From the NCBI GenBank assembly GCA_052246295.1, contig JBQQCO010000007.1: a DNA stretch of 64,000 nt; one strand, given 5' to 3'. Under the pieces are notes generated by a model. That model saw only the letters and a program-made list of their open reading frames with translations. It was not told where the DNA came from and searched no databases. Source of the DNA: Piscibacillus sp052246295 (GTDB lineage: Bacteria; Bacillota; Bacilli; Bacillales; Alkalibacillaceae). Below, piece after piece: positions 53,646 to 62,844 of the stretch (position 1 is the first letter of the stretch; the number at the start of each line of letters is the position of its first letter). A program made the translations under genes and the position numbers.

Positions 53646-54545
53646 TTATGATCTTGGGTGAGCATTTTTATATACATTTTGTAAATAGTCTTTAGTGACA
53701 TGTGTATAGACTTGTGTGGATGATAAGCTTTCATGCCCAAGCATCTCTTGTACTGTTCTTAGATCAGCGCCTTCATTCAATAAATGCGTTGCAAATGTAT
53801 GTCTCAACTTATGTGGATGAATCGTTGATGTTAAAGAAGCACGCTTAATCATTTCATTAAGGATATACCTAACCCCTCTTTCGGTTAGTGGTTTACCACG
53901 ATTATTCAAAAACACATTGTCGGTGTCATCAGAGTTTTTAGCTAAGAGGTCTTTGCGTCCATCATCTAAATACATTATTAATGCATGTTGAGCAAATGAC
54001 CCGAAAGGAACGTATCTTTCTTTATTCCCTTTACCGTGGATTAATATCGTATTAATAGAAAAATCTATGTCATTTTTATGAATTTTGACTAATTCTCCAA
54101 CACGTATACCTGTTGCATAGAACAATTCTATGATTGCTTGATTACGTTGACCAATAGGAGTCCTTAAATCCTCCACCTCAAATAACTTAACTAACTCTTC
54201 CTCATAGAAAAATTCAGGTAAATTCTTTTGAGCTTTTGGCATAACAACATGATTAAAAGGGTTAGAAGTTACAACACCCTCTTGTTCTAAATAACGGTAA
54301 TATGATCTTAAACTAGACAACTTACGTGATACCGTGCGTCTAGTTAGCTCCTGTTTATATAAATCCGTTAAATAAATTCTAATATGAGAGTATCGCACAT
54401 CTTCTACATGATTTACTAATTCTTTGTTAAGAAATAAATAAAACTGTTTAATGTCGTCAATATAACTTTTTATGGTTAAAGGAGAGGCATTTTTCTCAAC
54501 TTTTAAGAAGTTTTCAAAAGCTAGAATGTTTTTTTCGTCCGTCAT
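53646..54545 (-). CDS. xerC: Tyrosine recombinase XerC (CodV)
   Basis: Resolves chromosome dimers at dif with XerD. 299 residues: N-terminal SAM-like core-binding domain, catalytic domain with Arg in FYATGIRVGELVKI, Lys in HGKGNKERYVP, HPHKLRHTFATHLL, LGHESLSSTQVYTHV (His and nucleophilic Tyr). ATG 54545 (MTDEKNIL) follows GGAAAGGAGAG; a TTG 18 bases upstream lacks a site. First gene of the hslVU-codY cluster. Confidence 0.96.
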   Translation of the reverse strand: MTDEKNILAFENFLKVEKNASPLTIKSYIDDIKQFYLFLNKELVNHVEDVRYSHIRIYLTDLYKQELTRRTVSRKLSSLRSYYRYLEQEGVVTSNPFNHVVMPKAQKNLPEFFYEEELVKLFEVEDLRTPIGQRNQAIIELFYATGIRVGELVKIHKNDIDFSINTILIHGKGNKERYVPFGSFAQHALIMYLDDGRKDLLAKNSDDTDNVFLNNRGKPLTERGVRYILNEMIKRASLTSTIHPHKLRHTFATHLLNEGADLRTVQEMLGHESLSSTQVYTHVTKDYLQNVYKNAHPRS

Positions 54546-54673
54546 AATTTCTCTCCTTTCCAAAACGATTAAATTTTATCAAACTTTTCAAAGTATTACA
54601 ACAATTTTCTACTATTCATTTTAAAATAATACTTTACATCCCACCAATCGCATATTTTATAGGAAGGAGAATT

Positions 54674-54757
54674 GTGAGTCAATTTAAACATCTCGATTAC
54701 AAACATCTTTCACATTTCAGATACAAAATATTCAATTTATTGAAATTTTGCCGTTAA
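54674..54757 (+). CDS. Possible 27-aa small ORF in the topA-xerC gap
   Basis: The only plus-strand reading frame in the window with a strong ribosome binding site: AGGAAGGAG, 4 bases, GTG, 27 codons, TAA. The peptide would be basic and aromatic, with two KHL repeats, starting MSQFKHLDYKHL. No convincing promoter is visible, and a T-poor hairpin (the topA terminator read backwards) follows. Could be a real small peptide, a remnant or chance. Confidence 0.25.
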   Translation: MSQFKHLDYKHLSHFRYKIFNLLKFCR

Positions 54758-54759
54758 AA

Positions 54760-54789
54760 GGAAAAAGGATAGCGAAATTTTCGCTACCC
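54760..54789 (-). terminator. Intrinsic terminator of topA
   Basis: Stem GGGTAGCG / CGCTATCC (one G-U pair), extendable by the A/T bases of the loop, followed on the minus strand by TTTTTCC. Lies 25 bases after the topA stop codon. Confidence 0.8.
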
Positions 54790-54813
54790 TTACTTCATTT
54801 AACAATACAAAAA

Positions 54814-56889
54814 TTATTGTTGTTCAGTTTCTTTGTAATCACATTCAGTACAAACAATTTGCGTGCTTTTCTTCTTCTTCTTCTCAACTAATAGAGATTG
54901 ACACTTAGGACAAGGCCTTTCAATCGGTTTATCCCAAGATACGAAATCACACTCAGGAAATTGATCGCAGCCATAAAACGTTCTACGTTTTTTGCTTTTA
55001 CGTTCTACAACGTTACCTTCTTTACACTTAGGGCACTTCACACCAATTTCCTTTAGAATTGGTTTAGTGTTTCGGCAATCTGGAAAGTTAGAGCAAGCTA
55101 AAAATTTTCCATACCTACCCATCTTGTACACCATCTCGTGTCCACACTTTTCACATGTTACACCTGCTGGTTCATCGCGTACTTCAACTTGTTCAATCTC
55201 TTTTTCCGCTTTTTCTAATCGTTTTTTGAAATCTTCATAGAACACGGAGATAATCTCTCGCCATTCTTTCGATCCCTCTTCAATATTATCTAGATCTCTT
55301 TCCATTTTAACAGTAAATTCTACGTCAATTATTTCAGGAAAGTATTCTTTTAATAGCTCTATTACAATTTCACCTAATTCAGTTGGTACAAAACGTTTAT
55401 TATCTAGTGCAACATACCCTCTTCTTTGAATCGTATCAAGAGTTGGAGCGTAAGTTGATGGTCGTCCGATCCCCTTCTCTTCTAGAGTTTTAACCAACCT
55501 TGCTTCTGTATACCTTGGAGGTGGCTGAGTGAAATGTTGACCAGGCTTAATCTCGTCAGCTTCAACTATGTCTCCTTCTTTTAGAGGAGGTAGAATTTTA
55601 TTATCTTCCTTTTTCTGATCATCTGTCCCCTCAACATAAAGCTTCATAAAACCTTTAAACTTAACTTGTGACCCAGATGCTCGAAATTCAACATTATTAT
55701 TCCATAAATGAGCTGTTACAGTATCTAAAACAGCTGGTGCCATCTGACTGGCCATAAAGCGTTCCCAAATTAGCTTATATAACCTATACTGGTCTCTAGA
55801 TAGCTTGTCTTTTATAGTTGATGGAGCACGCTTTGGAGTAGTAGGTCGAATTGCTTCGTGAGCATCTTGCGCGCCTTCAGAGTTTTTAGCTTTTCGACTA
55901 GCACCTAGGAACTCTTTACCGTATTGTTCTCCAATCCATTCTCTAGCATCTTTTTTTGCTGTTTCTGAGATACGAGTTGAATCGGTTCTCATGTAAGTAA
56001 TTAAACCCGTTGTACCTTCACGGCCACCAAGGTTAATACCTTCATATAATTGTTGAGCAACCATCATTGTCTTCTTGGCTCTAAAGTTCAGTTTACGATA
56101 AGCTTCTTGTTGTAATGAAGAAGTTGTAAAAGGTAATGATGGGTTACGTTTTCTTTCACGTTTATTAACTTTTTTGACTTCAAAGTTTTTTCCATCTAAT
56201 TTATTAAAAATTTGATCTACATCATCTTTAGAACTTAATTCTTGCTTTTCACCATTCACACCATAAAATTTAGCTTCAAAATTCTTTTTGCCCTTATGGA
56301 ATGATCCAGTAATTGACCAATATTCTTCAGGCTCAAAGTCCTTAATTTCATTTTCTCGGTCAATAATCATTTTAACTGCAACAGACTGAACACGACCTGC
56401 ACTTAGTCCCTTTTTAACTTTCTTCCATAATAAAGGACTAATATTATACCCAACTAATCGGTCCAAAACGCGTCTAGCTTGTTGTGCGTTAACTAAATCC
56501 ATATTTATATCTCTAGGGTGTTTAAATGATGCTTTAACCGCATCCTTAGTAATCTCATTAAATACAACACGACAAGGTTCACCTTTTTCAACCTTTAAGG
56601 CATGTGCTAAGTGCCATGCAATAGCTTCCCCTTCACGATCGGGGTCGGCTGCAAGATAGACCTTTTTAGCTTTTTTAGCAGCTTTTTTTAAATCATTTAA
56701 AACTGGTCCTTTACCACGAATCGTTATGTAACGTGGCTCGAAATTATTATCAACATCTACACCTGTTTGACTTTTGGGTAAATCAATCACATGTCCCATT
56801 GAAGCTTTTACGCTGTATTTTTTTCCTAGATATCGTTCAATTGTTTTGGCTTTTGCTGGAGATTCTACAATTACTAAATAATCTGACAT
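54814..56889 (-). CDS. topA: DNA topoisomerase I
   Basis: Type IA enzyme relaxing negative supercoils. 691 residues: Toprim domain (VIVESPAKAKTIERYLG, AADPDREGEAIAWHL), catalytic Tyr in GLITYMRTDSTRIS, EGAQDAHEAIRPT, and three C-terminal zinc ribbons (CEKCGHEM, CPKCKEGN, CPKCQSLL each with a second Cys pair). ATG behind TAGGAGG. Between dprA and xerC; trmFO is missing next to it. Confidence 0.98.
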   Translation of the reverse strand: MSDYLVIVESPAKAKTIERYLGKKYSVKASMGHVIDLPKSQTGVDVDNNFEPRYITIRGKGPVLNDLKKAAKKAKKVYLAADPDREGEAIAWHLAHALKVEKGEPCRVVFNEITKDAVKASFKHPRDINMDLVNAQQARRVLDRLVGYNISPLLWKKVKKGLSAGRVQSVAVKMIIDRENEIKDFEPEEYWSITGSFHKGKKNFEAKFYGVNGEKQELSSKDDVDQIFNKLDGKNFEVKKVNKRERKRNPSLPFTTSSLQQEAYRKLNFRAKKTMMVAQQLYEGINLGGREGTTGLITYMRTDSTRISETAKKDAREWIGEQYGKEFLGASRKAKNSEGAQDAHEAIRPTTPKRAPSTIKDKLSRDQYRLYKLIWERFMASQMAPAVLDTVTAHLWNNNVEFRASGSQVKFKGFMKLYVEGTDDQKKEDNKILPPLKEGDIVEADEIKPGQHFTQPPPRYTEARLVKTLEEKGIGRPSTYAPTLDTIQRRGYVALDNKRFVPTELGEIVIELLKEYFPEIIDVEFTVKMERDLDNIEEGSKEWREIISVFYEDFKKRLEKAEKEIEQVEVRDEPAGVTCEKCGHEMVYKMGRYGKFLACSNFPDCRNTKPILKEIGVKCPKCKEGNVVERKSKKRRTFYGCDQFPECDFVSWDKPIERPCPKCQSLLVEKKKKKSTQIVCTECDYKETEQQ

Positions 56890-56995
56890 GTACCTAATCC
56901 TCCTACGAGGTAATTTGCGTTAAATTAAATCTGTTTCATTATTAAATAAATCTATATCATTTGTCAAACATCAATTTTCGACAAATATACTTTTT

Positions 56996-57898
56996 TTACA
57001 AACATTCGTCAAGTAAAAGAGAAGCGTTTTCATAAATCCAGTGTACCAATTCTTCAGGTTTTACAAGTGGTGTCGCACCTTCCTGAATTAATTTCAAGCA
57101 CCCTTGAGCTTGCTTTAAAAAGATCGAATCAGGTACCGCGAAAACTTCTTTTCCTTGCTCTAAAGCTTGATCGGCAGTAATCATCGTACCACTTCGTTCA
57201 GCAGCTTCTATAATTAAAGTTGCCGAAGATAGACCACTTATAATCCTGTTACGTTCAGGGAAATGCCACCGCTGAGGACGTACATTTGGAGGGTATTCAG
57301 ATAGTAATAATCCATCTCTCGAAATTTGTTGAAAAAAATTAATATGTTCCTTTGGATATATATGATTAAATCCGAATCCTAAAACGGCAATGGTTGGTCC
57401 ATTATGTGTTAATGCATATTTGTGAGCCATACTATCAATTCCATAAGCTAACCCACTTACTATAGTGACATTTAGCTTTACTAAAGGCTTGAGGAATAGG
57501 TTTACTTTTAATTGTGCATATTGAGAAGGATACCTACTGCCAATAACAGAAATTTTAAAGGAATTCAGTAGAGATGGGTTACCTTTCCAATATAAACATA
57601 GTGGAGGATCGGGGATTTTAGATAACGATTCAGGATAATCTTTGTCAAATAAGGTTATTGGATTCCATAGTTCGTAAGATGCATATTGTTCCTTGATACT
57701 TTTAGATGTGTTTAAATATTCATGTAGCAAATTAGCTTGTTTCTGGGAAAGTTTAAAAATATGTTGAAGGTCTTTTGAGGAATAGAAATGAATTTGCTCT
57801 AATTCAGGATCACGCTTTAAATATAGTTGAATTTTTTGACGTGATAAACCGTAAAATTGAGATAAATAAAACAATTTGAACGATGGAGCGAACTTCAA
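56996..57898 (-). CDS. dprA: DNA-processing protein DprA (Smf)
   Basis: Loads RecA on incoming single-stranded DNA in transformation. 300 residues: N-terminal helical region, then the Rossmann core with ISVIGSRYPSQYAQ, TIVSGLAYGIDSMAHKYAL, AVLGFGFNHIYPKEH and TLIIEAAERSGTMITADQAL; short C-terminus. I choose TTG 57898 (MKFAPSFKL), 8 bases after AGAGGTG; the ATG at 57937 abuts the sucD terminator and would add 13 atypical residues. Its presence hints at, but does not prove, competence. Confidence 0.92.
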   Translation of the reverse strand: MKFAPSFKLFYLSQFYGLSRQKIQLYLKRDPELEQIHFYSSKDLQHIFKLSQKQANLLHEYLNTSKSIKEQYASYELWNPITLFDKDYPESLSKIPDPPLCLYWKGNPSLLNSFKISVIGSRYPSQYAQLKVNLFLKPLVKLNVTIVSGLAYGIDSMAHKYALTHNGPTIAVLGFGFNHIYPKEHINFFQQISRDGLLLSEYPPNVRPQRWHFPERNRIISGLSSATLIIEAAERSGTMITADQALEQGKEVFAVPDSIFLKQAQGCLKLIQEGATPLVKPEELVHWIYENASLLLDECL

Positions 57899-57940
57899 TT
57901 GGCATTCACCTCTATTAAATTTTTTATATGATTTCATTTA

Positions 57941-57974
57941 AAAATCCCCCGAATTCATAAAAATAAATTCGGGG
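57941..57974 (-). terminator. Intrinsic terminator of sucD
   Basis: 9-bp stem CCCCGAATT / AATTCGGGG with a 10-base loop, followed by GATTTTT on the minus strand. Lies about 12 bases after the sucD stop and just before dprA. Confidence 0.85.
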
Positions 57975-57985
57975 AATGTTATTAA

Positions 57986-58888
57986 TTAATGAGTTTTTGT
58001 TTTGTCAATAAGGTCGTTTTCTTTCAATACTTCAATCATTGTCTGACCCATTACAGCTGGTGTTTCTGCAACTTTAATGCCGCACTCTCTCATAATGCGC
58101 TGCTTCTCTTCTGCAGTACCTTTACCACCAGAAATGATAGCTCCAGCGTGTCCCATACGTTTTCCAGGAGGAGCTGTAGCACCACCGATAAAGCCAACAA
58201 CTGGTTTTGTCATATTTTCTTTAATCCACTCAGCTGCTTCTTCTTCAGCTGTACCACCGATCTCACCAATCATCATAACTGCGTGAGTTTCTGGGTCTTC
58301 GTTGAATGCTTTAAGTACATCGATGAAGTTAGTTCCGTTTACAGGGTCTCCACCAATACCAACTGCTGTTGATTGGCCGAAACCTTCCTCAGATAACTGG
58401 TGAACCGCTTCATAAGTAAGGGTACCAGAACGAGATACAACACCAATGTGACCTTTCTTATGGATGTAACCAGGCATAATTCCAATTTTACATTCGTCTG
58501 GCGTAATAACACCTGGGCAGTTAGGTCCTACTAAGCGTGTTTTCTTACCTTCCATATAACGCTTAACTTTAACCATATCTAAAACTGGAATATGTTCAGT
58601 AATACAGATGACAAGATCCATCTCCGCATCTACTGCTTCCATAATCGCATCTGCTGCAAATGGAGCAGGAACATAAATAACTGATGCATTAGCGCCAGTC
58701 GCATCTACTGCATCTTGTACTGTGTTATAAACAGGTACACCTTCTACTTCTGTACCACCTTTTTTAGGAGTAACACCAGCGACAATGTTAGTGCCATAAT
58801 CAAGCATTTGTCTTGTATGGAATTTAGCTGTTCCACCAGTGATACCTTGTACTAATACTTTAGTATCTTTATTAATATAAACGCTCAT
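57986..58888 (-). CDS. sucD: Succinyl-CoA synthetase alpha subunit
   Basis: TCA-cycle enzyme, succinyl-CoA plus NDP to succinate plus NTP. 300 residues: CoA-binding Rossmann domain (VLVQGITGGTAKFHTRQML), GPNCPGVITPDECKIGIMPG, SRSGTLTYEAVHQL, and the phospho-His loop GHAGAIISGGKGTAEEK. ATG behind AAAGGACGGG. 16 bases after sucC. Confidence 0.98.
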   Translation of the reverse strand: MSVYINKDTKVLVQGITGGTAKFHTRQMLDYGTNIVAGVTPKKGGTEVEGVPVYNTVQDAVDATGANASVIYVPAPFAADAIMEAVDAEMDLVICITEHIPVLDMVKVKRYMEGKKTRLVGPNCPGVITPDECKIGIMPGYIHKKGHIGVVSRSGTLTYEAVHQLSEEGFGQSTAVGIGGDPVNGTNFIDVLKAFNEDPETHAVMMIGEIGGTAEEEAAEWIKENMTKPVVGFIGGATAPPGKRMGHAGAIISGGKGTAEEKQRIMRECGIKVAETPAVMGQTMIEVLKENDLIDKTKTH

Positions 58889-58904
58889 TTTCGCCCGTCC
58901 TTTC

Positions 58905-60065
58905 TTATTTTACTAATGATACAATCTTCTCAGCTGCATCTTGCATAGATTCTGCAGATGTAATATTTAGACCAGATTCATCTAAAATTTTCTTACCTAA
59001 TTCAACGTTTGTACCTTCTAAACGTACAACAAGAGGAATTTCTAAACCAATTTGTTTAGTAGCTTCTACAACACCTTCAGCGATTACATCACACTTCATA
59101 ATTCCACCGAAAATGTTAACTAAAATTCCTTCTACGTTATCATCAGATAAGATGATTTTAAACGCTTCTGTAACTTTTTCAGCCGTTGCACCGCCACCAA
59201 CGTCTAAGAAGTTCGCTGGTTCACCACCAGAATGCTTGATGATGTCCATAGTAGCCATTGCAAGACCAGCACCGTTAACCATACAACCAATGTTACCGTC
59301 TAACGCAACATAGCTTAGGTCATATTTAGATGCTTCAATTTCTTTCTCATCTTCTTCATCTAAATCACGGTACTCAATAATATCTTTTTGACGGAATAAA
59401 GCGTTATCGTCGAAGTTAAGTTTTGCATCAAGCGCCATTACTTCACCGTCACCAGTTGTTACTAGTGGGTTAATTTCAGCGATTGAACAATCTTTTTCAA
59501 CGAATACTTGGTAAAGACTCATCATGAATTTAACTGCTTTTCCTAATAATTCATCAGGGATATTAATGTTGAAAGCTAATCTTCTAGCTTGGAAAGGCGT
59601 TAGACCTGTTACAGGGTCAACAACTTCTTTGAAGATTTTTTCTGGTGTTTCTGCAGCCACTTCTTCGATTTCAGTTCCACCTTCTTCAGAACCCATCATA
59701 ACGACACGTGAAGTAGCACGATCTAATACGACACCAATGTAGTATTCTTTTTGAATGTCGCAACCTTCTTCGATAAGTAAACGTTTAACCTCTTTACCTT
59801 CTGGACCTGTTTGGTGTGTCACTAACGTCTTGCCTAAGATGTCATCCGCATGTTCGCGAACTTCATCTAAGTTTTTAGCGATTTTTACACCACCAGCTTT
59901 ACCACGGCCACCTGCGTGGATTTGTGCTTTAACAACTGTAACATCTGAACCTAATTCTTCAGCTGCTTGTACTGCTTCATCAACAGAGAAAGCAACCTTG
60001 CTATTAGGAACAGCTACATTGTACTTGCGGAAAATTTCTTTCGCTTGGTACTCATGAATGTTCAT
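58905..60065 (-). CDS. sucC: Succinyl-CoA synthetase beta subunit
   Basis: 386 residues with the ATP-grasp domain (KAQIHAGGRGKAGGVKIA), CSIAEINPLVTTGDGEVMALDAK read in part as AEINPLVTTGDGEVMALDAK, and the C-terminal DVGGGATAEKVTEAFKI and NIFGGIMKCDVIAEG. ATG 60065 (MNIHEYQAKE) is 7 bases after GGGAGG. The 123-base upstream gap is AT-rich with two TATAAT-like -10 hexamers but no good -35. Confidence 0.97.
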   Translation of the reverse strand: MNIHEYQAKEIFRKYNVAVPNSKVAFSVDEAVQAAEELGSDVTVVKAQIHAGGRGKAGGVKIAKNLDEVREHADDILGKTLVTHQTGPEGKEVKRLLIEEGCDIQKEYYIGVVLDRATSRVVMMGSEEGGTEIEEVAAETPEKIFKEVVDPVTGLTPFQARRLAFNINIPDELLGKAVKFMMSLYQVFVEKDCSIAEINPLVTTGDGEVMALDAKLNFDDNALFRQKDIIEYRDLDEEDEKEIEASKYDLSYVALDGNIGCMVNGAGLAMATMDIIKHSGGEPANFLDVGGGATAEKVTEAFKIILSDDNVEGILVNIFGGIMKCDVIAEGVVEATKQIGLEIPLVVRLEGTNVELGKKILDESGLNITSAESMQDAAEKIVSLVK

Positions 60066-60135
60066 GATCCATCCTCCCATCAATCTGTAACTACAAATTA
60101 TATAATAATGGTTATGTTAAAACCACACCGTTTTT

Positions 60136-60164
60136 ATTATACATAAAATTCGTCATATACAAAA
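60136..60164 (-). promoter_or_regulatory. Candidate promoter for sucC-sucD
   Basis: On the minus strand a perfect TATAAT (60136-60141) preceded at 17 bases by TTTTGT (60159-60164), a poor -35. TG directly before the -10 may help. About 70 bases upstream of the sucC start. Confidence 0.35.
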
Positions 60165-60188
60165 GAAACTAGACATATAAAGTCGAAT

Positions 60189-60452
60189 TTAATCAATTTT
60201 TTTATCTGTTTGGTAAATAAAAGCGAAAACTTCAGCTACAATTTTGTACAAATCTTCTGGAATCGTTTCATTAATATTTATTTCATCTAATAGATTTACT
60301 AATGTCTCATCCTCATAAACCGGCACATTCGATTCATTTGCTCGTTCTAAAATTTCACTTGCTACTAATCCCTGTCCTTTAGCTACTACTTTTGGTGCAT
60401 CATCTTGTTGTTCATCATATTTTAATGCGAACGCTTTTTGTCTTTTATTCAT
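60189..60452 (-). CDS. ylqH: FlhB C-terminal-domain-like protein (YlqH)
   Basis: 87 residues that align end to end with the FlhB cytoplasmic fragment left after self-cleavage: KYDEQQDDAPKVVAKGQGLV against KYDEAKAEAPLVVAKGVDYV of the flhB product, and IPEDLYKIVAEVFAFIY against IPEEFFQAVAEVLAYVY. It lacks the NPTH cleavage site and all membrane segments. ATG follows GGGGTGG. Overlaps the end of ylqG by 4 bases, so the pair is coupled. Same location as B. subtilis ylqH; function unknown. Confidence 0.9.
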   Translation of the reverse strand: MNKRQKAFALKYDEQQDDAPKVVAKGQGLVASEILERANESNVPVYEDETLVNLLDEININETIPEDLYKIVAEVFAFIYQTDKKID

Positions 60453-62008
60453 ACGCGGTAATCCACCCCTGATTCAATAGGCATTTCCAAAGGTTTAATG
60501 GACTTAATTTCTCTTTCGTAAAGATCCTTAAATGAGACATGAACAGTATCATATCCTTGGTGTTCTAATTTTTCTATTAAACTTGGTATAAGTGTCTCAG
60601 TTAGCTTCTTTAATTGATTTGGTTGTTCATGAAATATAATTAAATCAATATACTTTTTTTGGACATGCAAATCCATCACTGTTTCTTTTAATTTCGGTAA
60701 GTCCAAGTAAAAAATGACACGACAATGTTGAGGTGAAAGCTTACCATCTTTTTGTTTATACCCCTCAAATTCCATAAATAAATCTTGATTTAAACCTAAA
60801 GTTTCCTTAGGTAGCTGAGCTGTAAACGTCATAAAATCTCTTGTTAATTCATGGTTTGACAAATGCATAGAGTTAAGTACTTGGTTTAATTGTTGTATAG
60901 GTTCACTCATTGTTGTTTGGTTAGTTTGAGATTGTACAACATTCAATAATGATTGAATCGTAGGATAATCTTGATTTGGCATACGCTCAGCTTGTGTTAA
61001 TTGAAAGAACGATTTAAGTTTACTACTCAACTGCATACTCTGCTCTTGAGTCATAAGGGAAGCTAAAGCTTTGAAAAATGCAAGAGCTCTATTTTCTTGA
61101 GGAGCTAACTGTTGTTGAATTGTATTTGTAGTTTGGATAAGTTTCGCTACGATGTCTTCACTTGATAAATTCATAGGTAATGGCTGTTGATTCGTTGGAT
61201 TAGAAAAATTTAATGTAACTTTACCTTCTTGAGCATAGTTCGTCCAGTGTTTTGTCCATTGTTCGAAACTTGTTTGATTCGTTATCACTCCAATTTTTTT
61301 AAATAACTGAAATAAAGCCATTGACCCACTGCTAACTTCTTTTAATGCTTGAAATGCAATGGATTCTTGGAATTGTTGTGAACTAATAGGTTGTGATTGT
61401 AATATTGAAAGTCTTTGACTTAATTGAAACACTTCTTCTGTAACTGGCATGTTTGTTATTGAACTTTGCAAATTGGTAACTGTCTGTGAAATTGATACTG
61501 GTTGATTCACTCGTTGATGTACAGCCTGGAATGTTTCTTGATTTAGAGGTAAATTTTGCTTAATCATGGTATGAATGACTTGGTTTTGATTAGGAATTTG
61601 TTGTTTCATCAGTTGGACTAATGATGTAAGTTGATTAGGTCTAATAGGTAACTGTTCCTTAAGTAATTGAGCAAGTTGTAGCTGAATGTTTCGAGAAACT
61701 TTTTCATTGTTTGCTCTTAATAATTGTTGTGCTGCATCCATATAAGACCTTACTTCTTGATTTTGAATAACTTTTAATTCAATAGAAGGTTGAGTTCCTT
61801 TTACTTGCATTAAATAATGTTTATTTGCTTCTAAAGAAGCATCCAATTGTGCAACTAATTGATGGCCTGATAAAGAAACAGCAGCCTTATTACCTGGATA
61901 AAACTTAGTAATCTTACCGGTAATAAGCTGCCCTTCTTTTAACGTAAGCACATTAGATAAACGCTGGGTTTGGTTTATTGAAGAAATCGTTTTATCAATT
62001 GATTTCAT
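60449..62008 (-). CDS. ylqG: FliK-like Gln-rich protein (YlqG)
   Basis: 519 residues, cytoplasmic-looking, very Gln/Asn/Ser-rich, without signal peptide or membrane segment. N-terminal small beta domain (about 20-70, LKEGQLITGKITKFYPGNKA), long helical Gln-rich middle, and a C-terminal domain with CRVIFYLDLPKLKETVMDLH and YIDLIIFHEQPNQL that resembles FliK-type C-terminal cores. ATG behind GTAGGTG. Lies between rnhB and ylqH as in B. subtilis. Role not established; pairing with an FlhB-tail protein suggests export-switch ancestry. Confidence 0.85.
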   Translation of the reverse strand: MKSIDKTISSINQTQRLSNVLTLKEGQLITGKITKFYPGNKAAVSLSGHQLVAQLDASLEANKHYLMQVKGTQPSIELKVIQNQEVRSYMDAAQQLLRANNEKVSRNIQLQLAQLLKEQLPIRPNQLTSLVQLMKQQIPNQNQVIHTMIKQNLPLNQETFQAVHQRVNQPVSISQTVTNLQSSITNMPVTEEVFQLSQRLSILQSQPISSQQFQESIAFQALKEVSSGSMALFQLFKKIGVITNQTSFEQWTKHWTNYAQEGKVTLNFSNPTNQQPLPMNLSSEDIVAKLIQTTNTIQQQLAPQENRALAFFKALASLMTQEQSMQLSSKLKSFFQLTQAERMPNQDYPTIQSLLNVVQSQTNQTTMSEPIQQLNQVLNSMHLSNHELTRDFMTFTAQLPKETLGLNQDLFMEFEGYKQKDGKLSPQHCRVIFYLDLPKLKETVMDLHVQKKYIDLIIFHEQPNQLKKLTETLIPSLIEKLEHQGYDTVHVSFKDLYEREIKSIKPLEMPIESGVDYRV

Positions 62009-62023
62009 CTAATAATCACCTAC

Positions 62024-62794
62024 TTATGTATATTGACGAACAGGCTGAAAAGAACGACGATGATGTGTTGTCACTCCATATTTCTTAAGAGCTTCTAGAT
62101 GTGCTTTAGTACCATATCCTACATTGCTTTCAAACTGGTACATTGGATATTCCGCACCAATTTCCTTCATAATCCGATCTCGCTCAACTTTTGCAATGAT
62201 ACTAGCTGCTGCAATACTTATACTCTTAGAATCTCCCTTTATAATCGATTCTTGAGGGATTTTAATTTGTTCGAGTCTCATTGCATCTAATAATAGGTAG
62301 TCCGGTTGCTCATTTAACCCTTCTACAGAGCGTTGCATCGCTATTTTTGTCGCTTGATAGATATTATAATAATCTATTTCATTTGCATTAGCTTGACCAA
62401 GGCTTACAGAAATCGCTTGATCCATTATAATCTCGTAAAATTCTTCTCTTTTCAGTTGAGACAAGGCTTTAGAATCATTTATTCCCGGTAAATAAAAATC
62501 ATGAGGAAGAATCACAGCTGCTGTAACTACTGGTCCGGCTAAAGGGCCTCTTCCTACTTCATCTACTCCAGCTATTAAACGATAACCTTCCTGATATAAG
62601 CCTGTTTCAAACTCAGACATTCGAATAAATTGAGCGTGTAATTCAGCTTCTTTCTCTTTTTCCTTATAATAACGATTTAGAAGTTGCTTAACACCTTTGC
62701 GCTCATCTTGTTTAATCGTTTCTAACCATTCCTGTGAAAATGATTTATTAGTTAATTTTTCTTTAATTACAGCAATCGTCTCTTGGTCTTTCAC
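62024..62794 (-). CDS. rnhB: Ribonuclease HII
   Basis: Cuts RNA of RNA-DNA hybrids and single ribonucleotides in DNA. 256 residues; catalytic Asp/Glu in AGVDEVGRGPLAGPVVTAAV, second Asp in YLLLDAMRL, KGDSKSISIAAASIIAKVER. An N-terminal helical substrate-binding extension of about 70 residues is usual for Bacillus RnhB. GTG 62794 (MKDQETIAV) follows GGGGGA; the GTG at 62806 has no site. Confidence 0.95.
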   Translation of the reverse strand: MKDQETIAVIKEKLTNKSFSQEWLETIKQDERKGVKQLLNRYYKEKEKEAELHAQFIRMSEFETGLYQEGYRLIAGVDEVGRGPLAGPVVTAAVILPHDFYLPGINDSKALSQLKREEFYEIIMDQAISVSLGQANANEIDYYNIYQATKIAMQRSVEGLNEQPDYLLLDAMRLEQIKIPQESIIKGDSKSISIAAASIIAKVERDRIMKEIGAEYPMYQFESNVGYGTKAHLEALKKYGVTTHHRRSFQPVRQYT

Positions 62795-62844
62795 AATATC
62801 CCCCACTATATAGTTTATCGGTTAATTTATTCATATTTAAAGCG

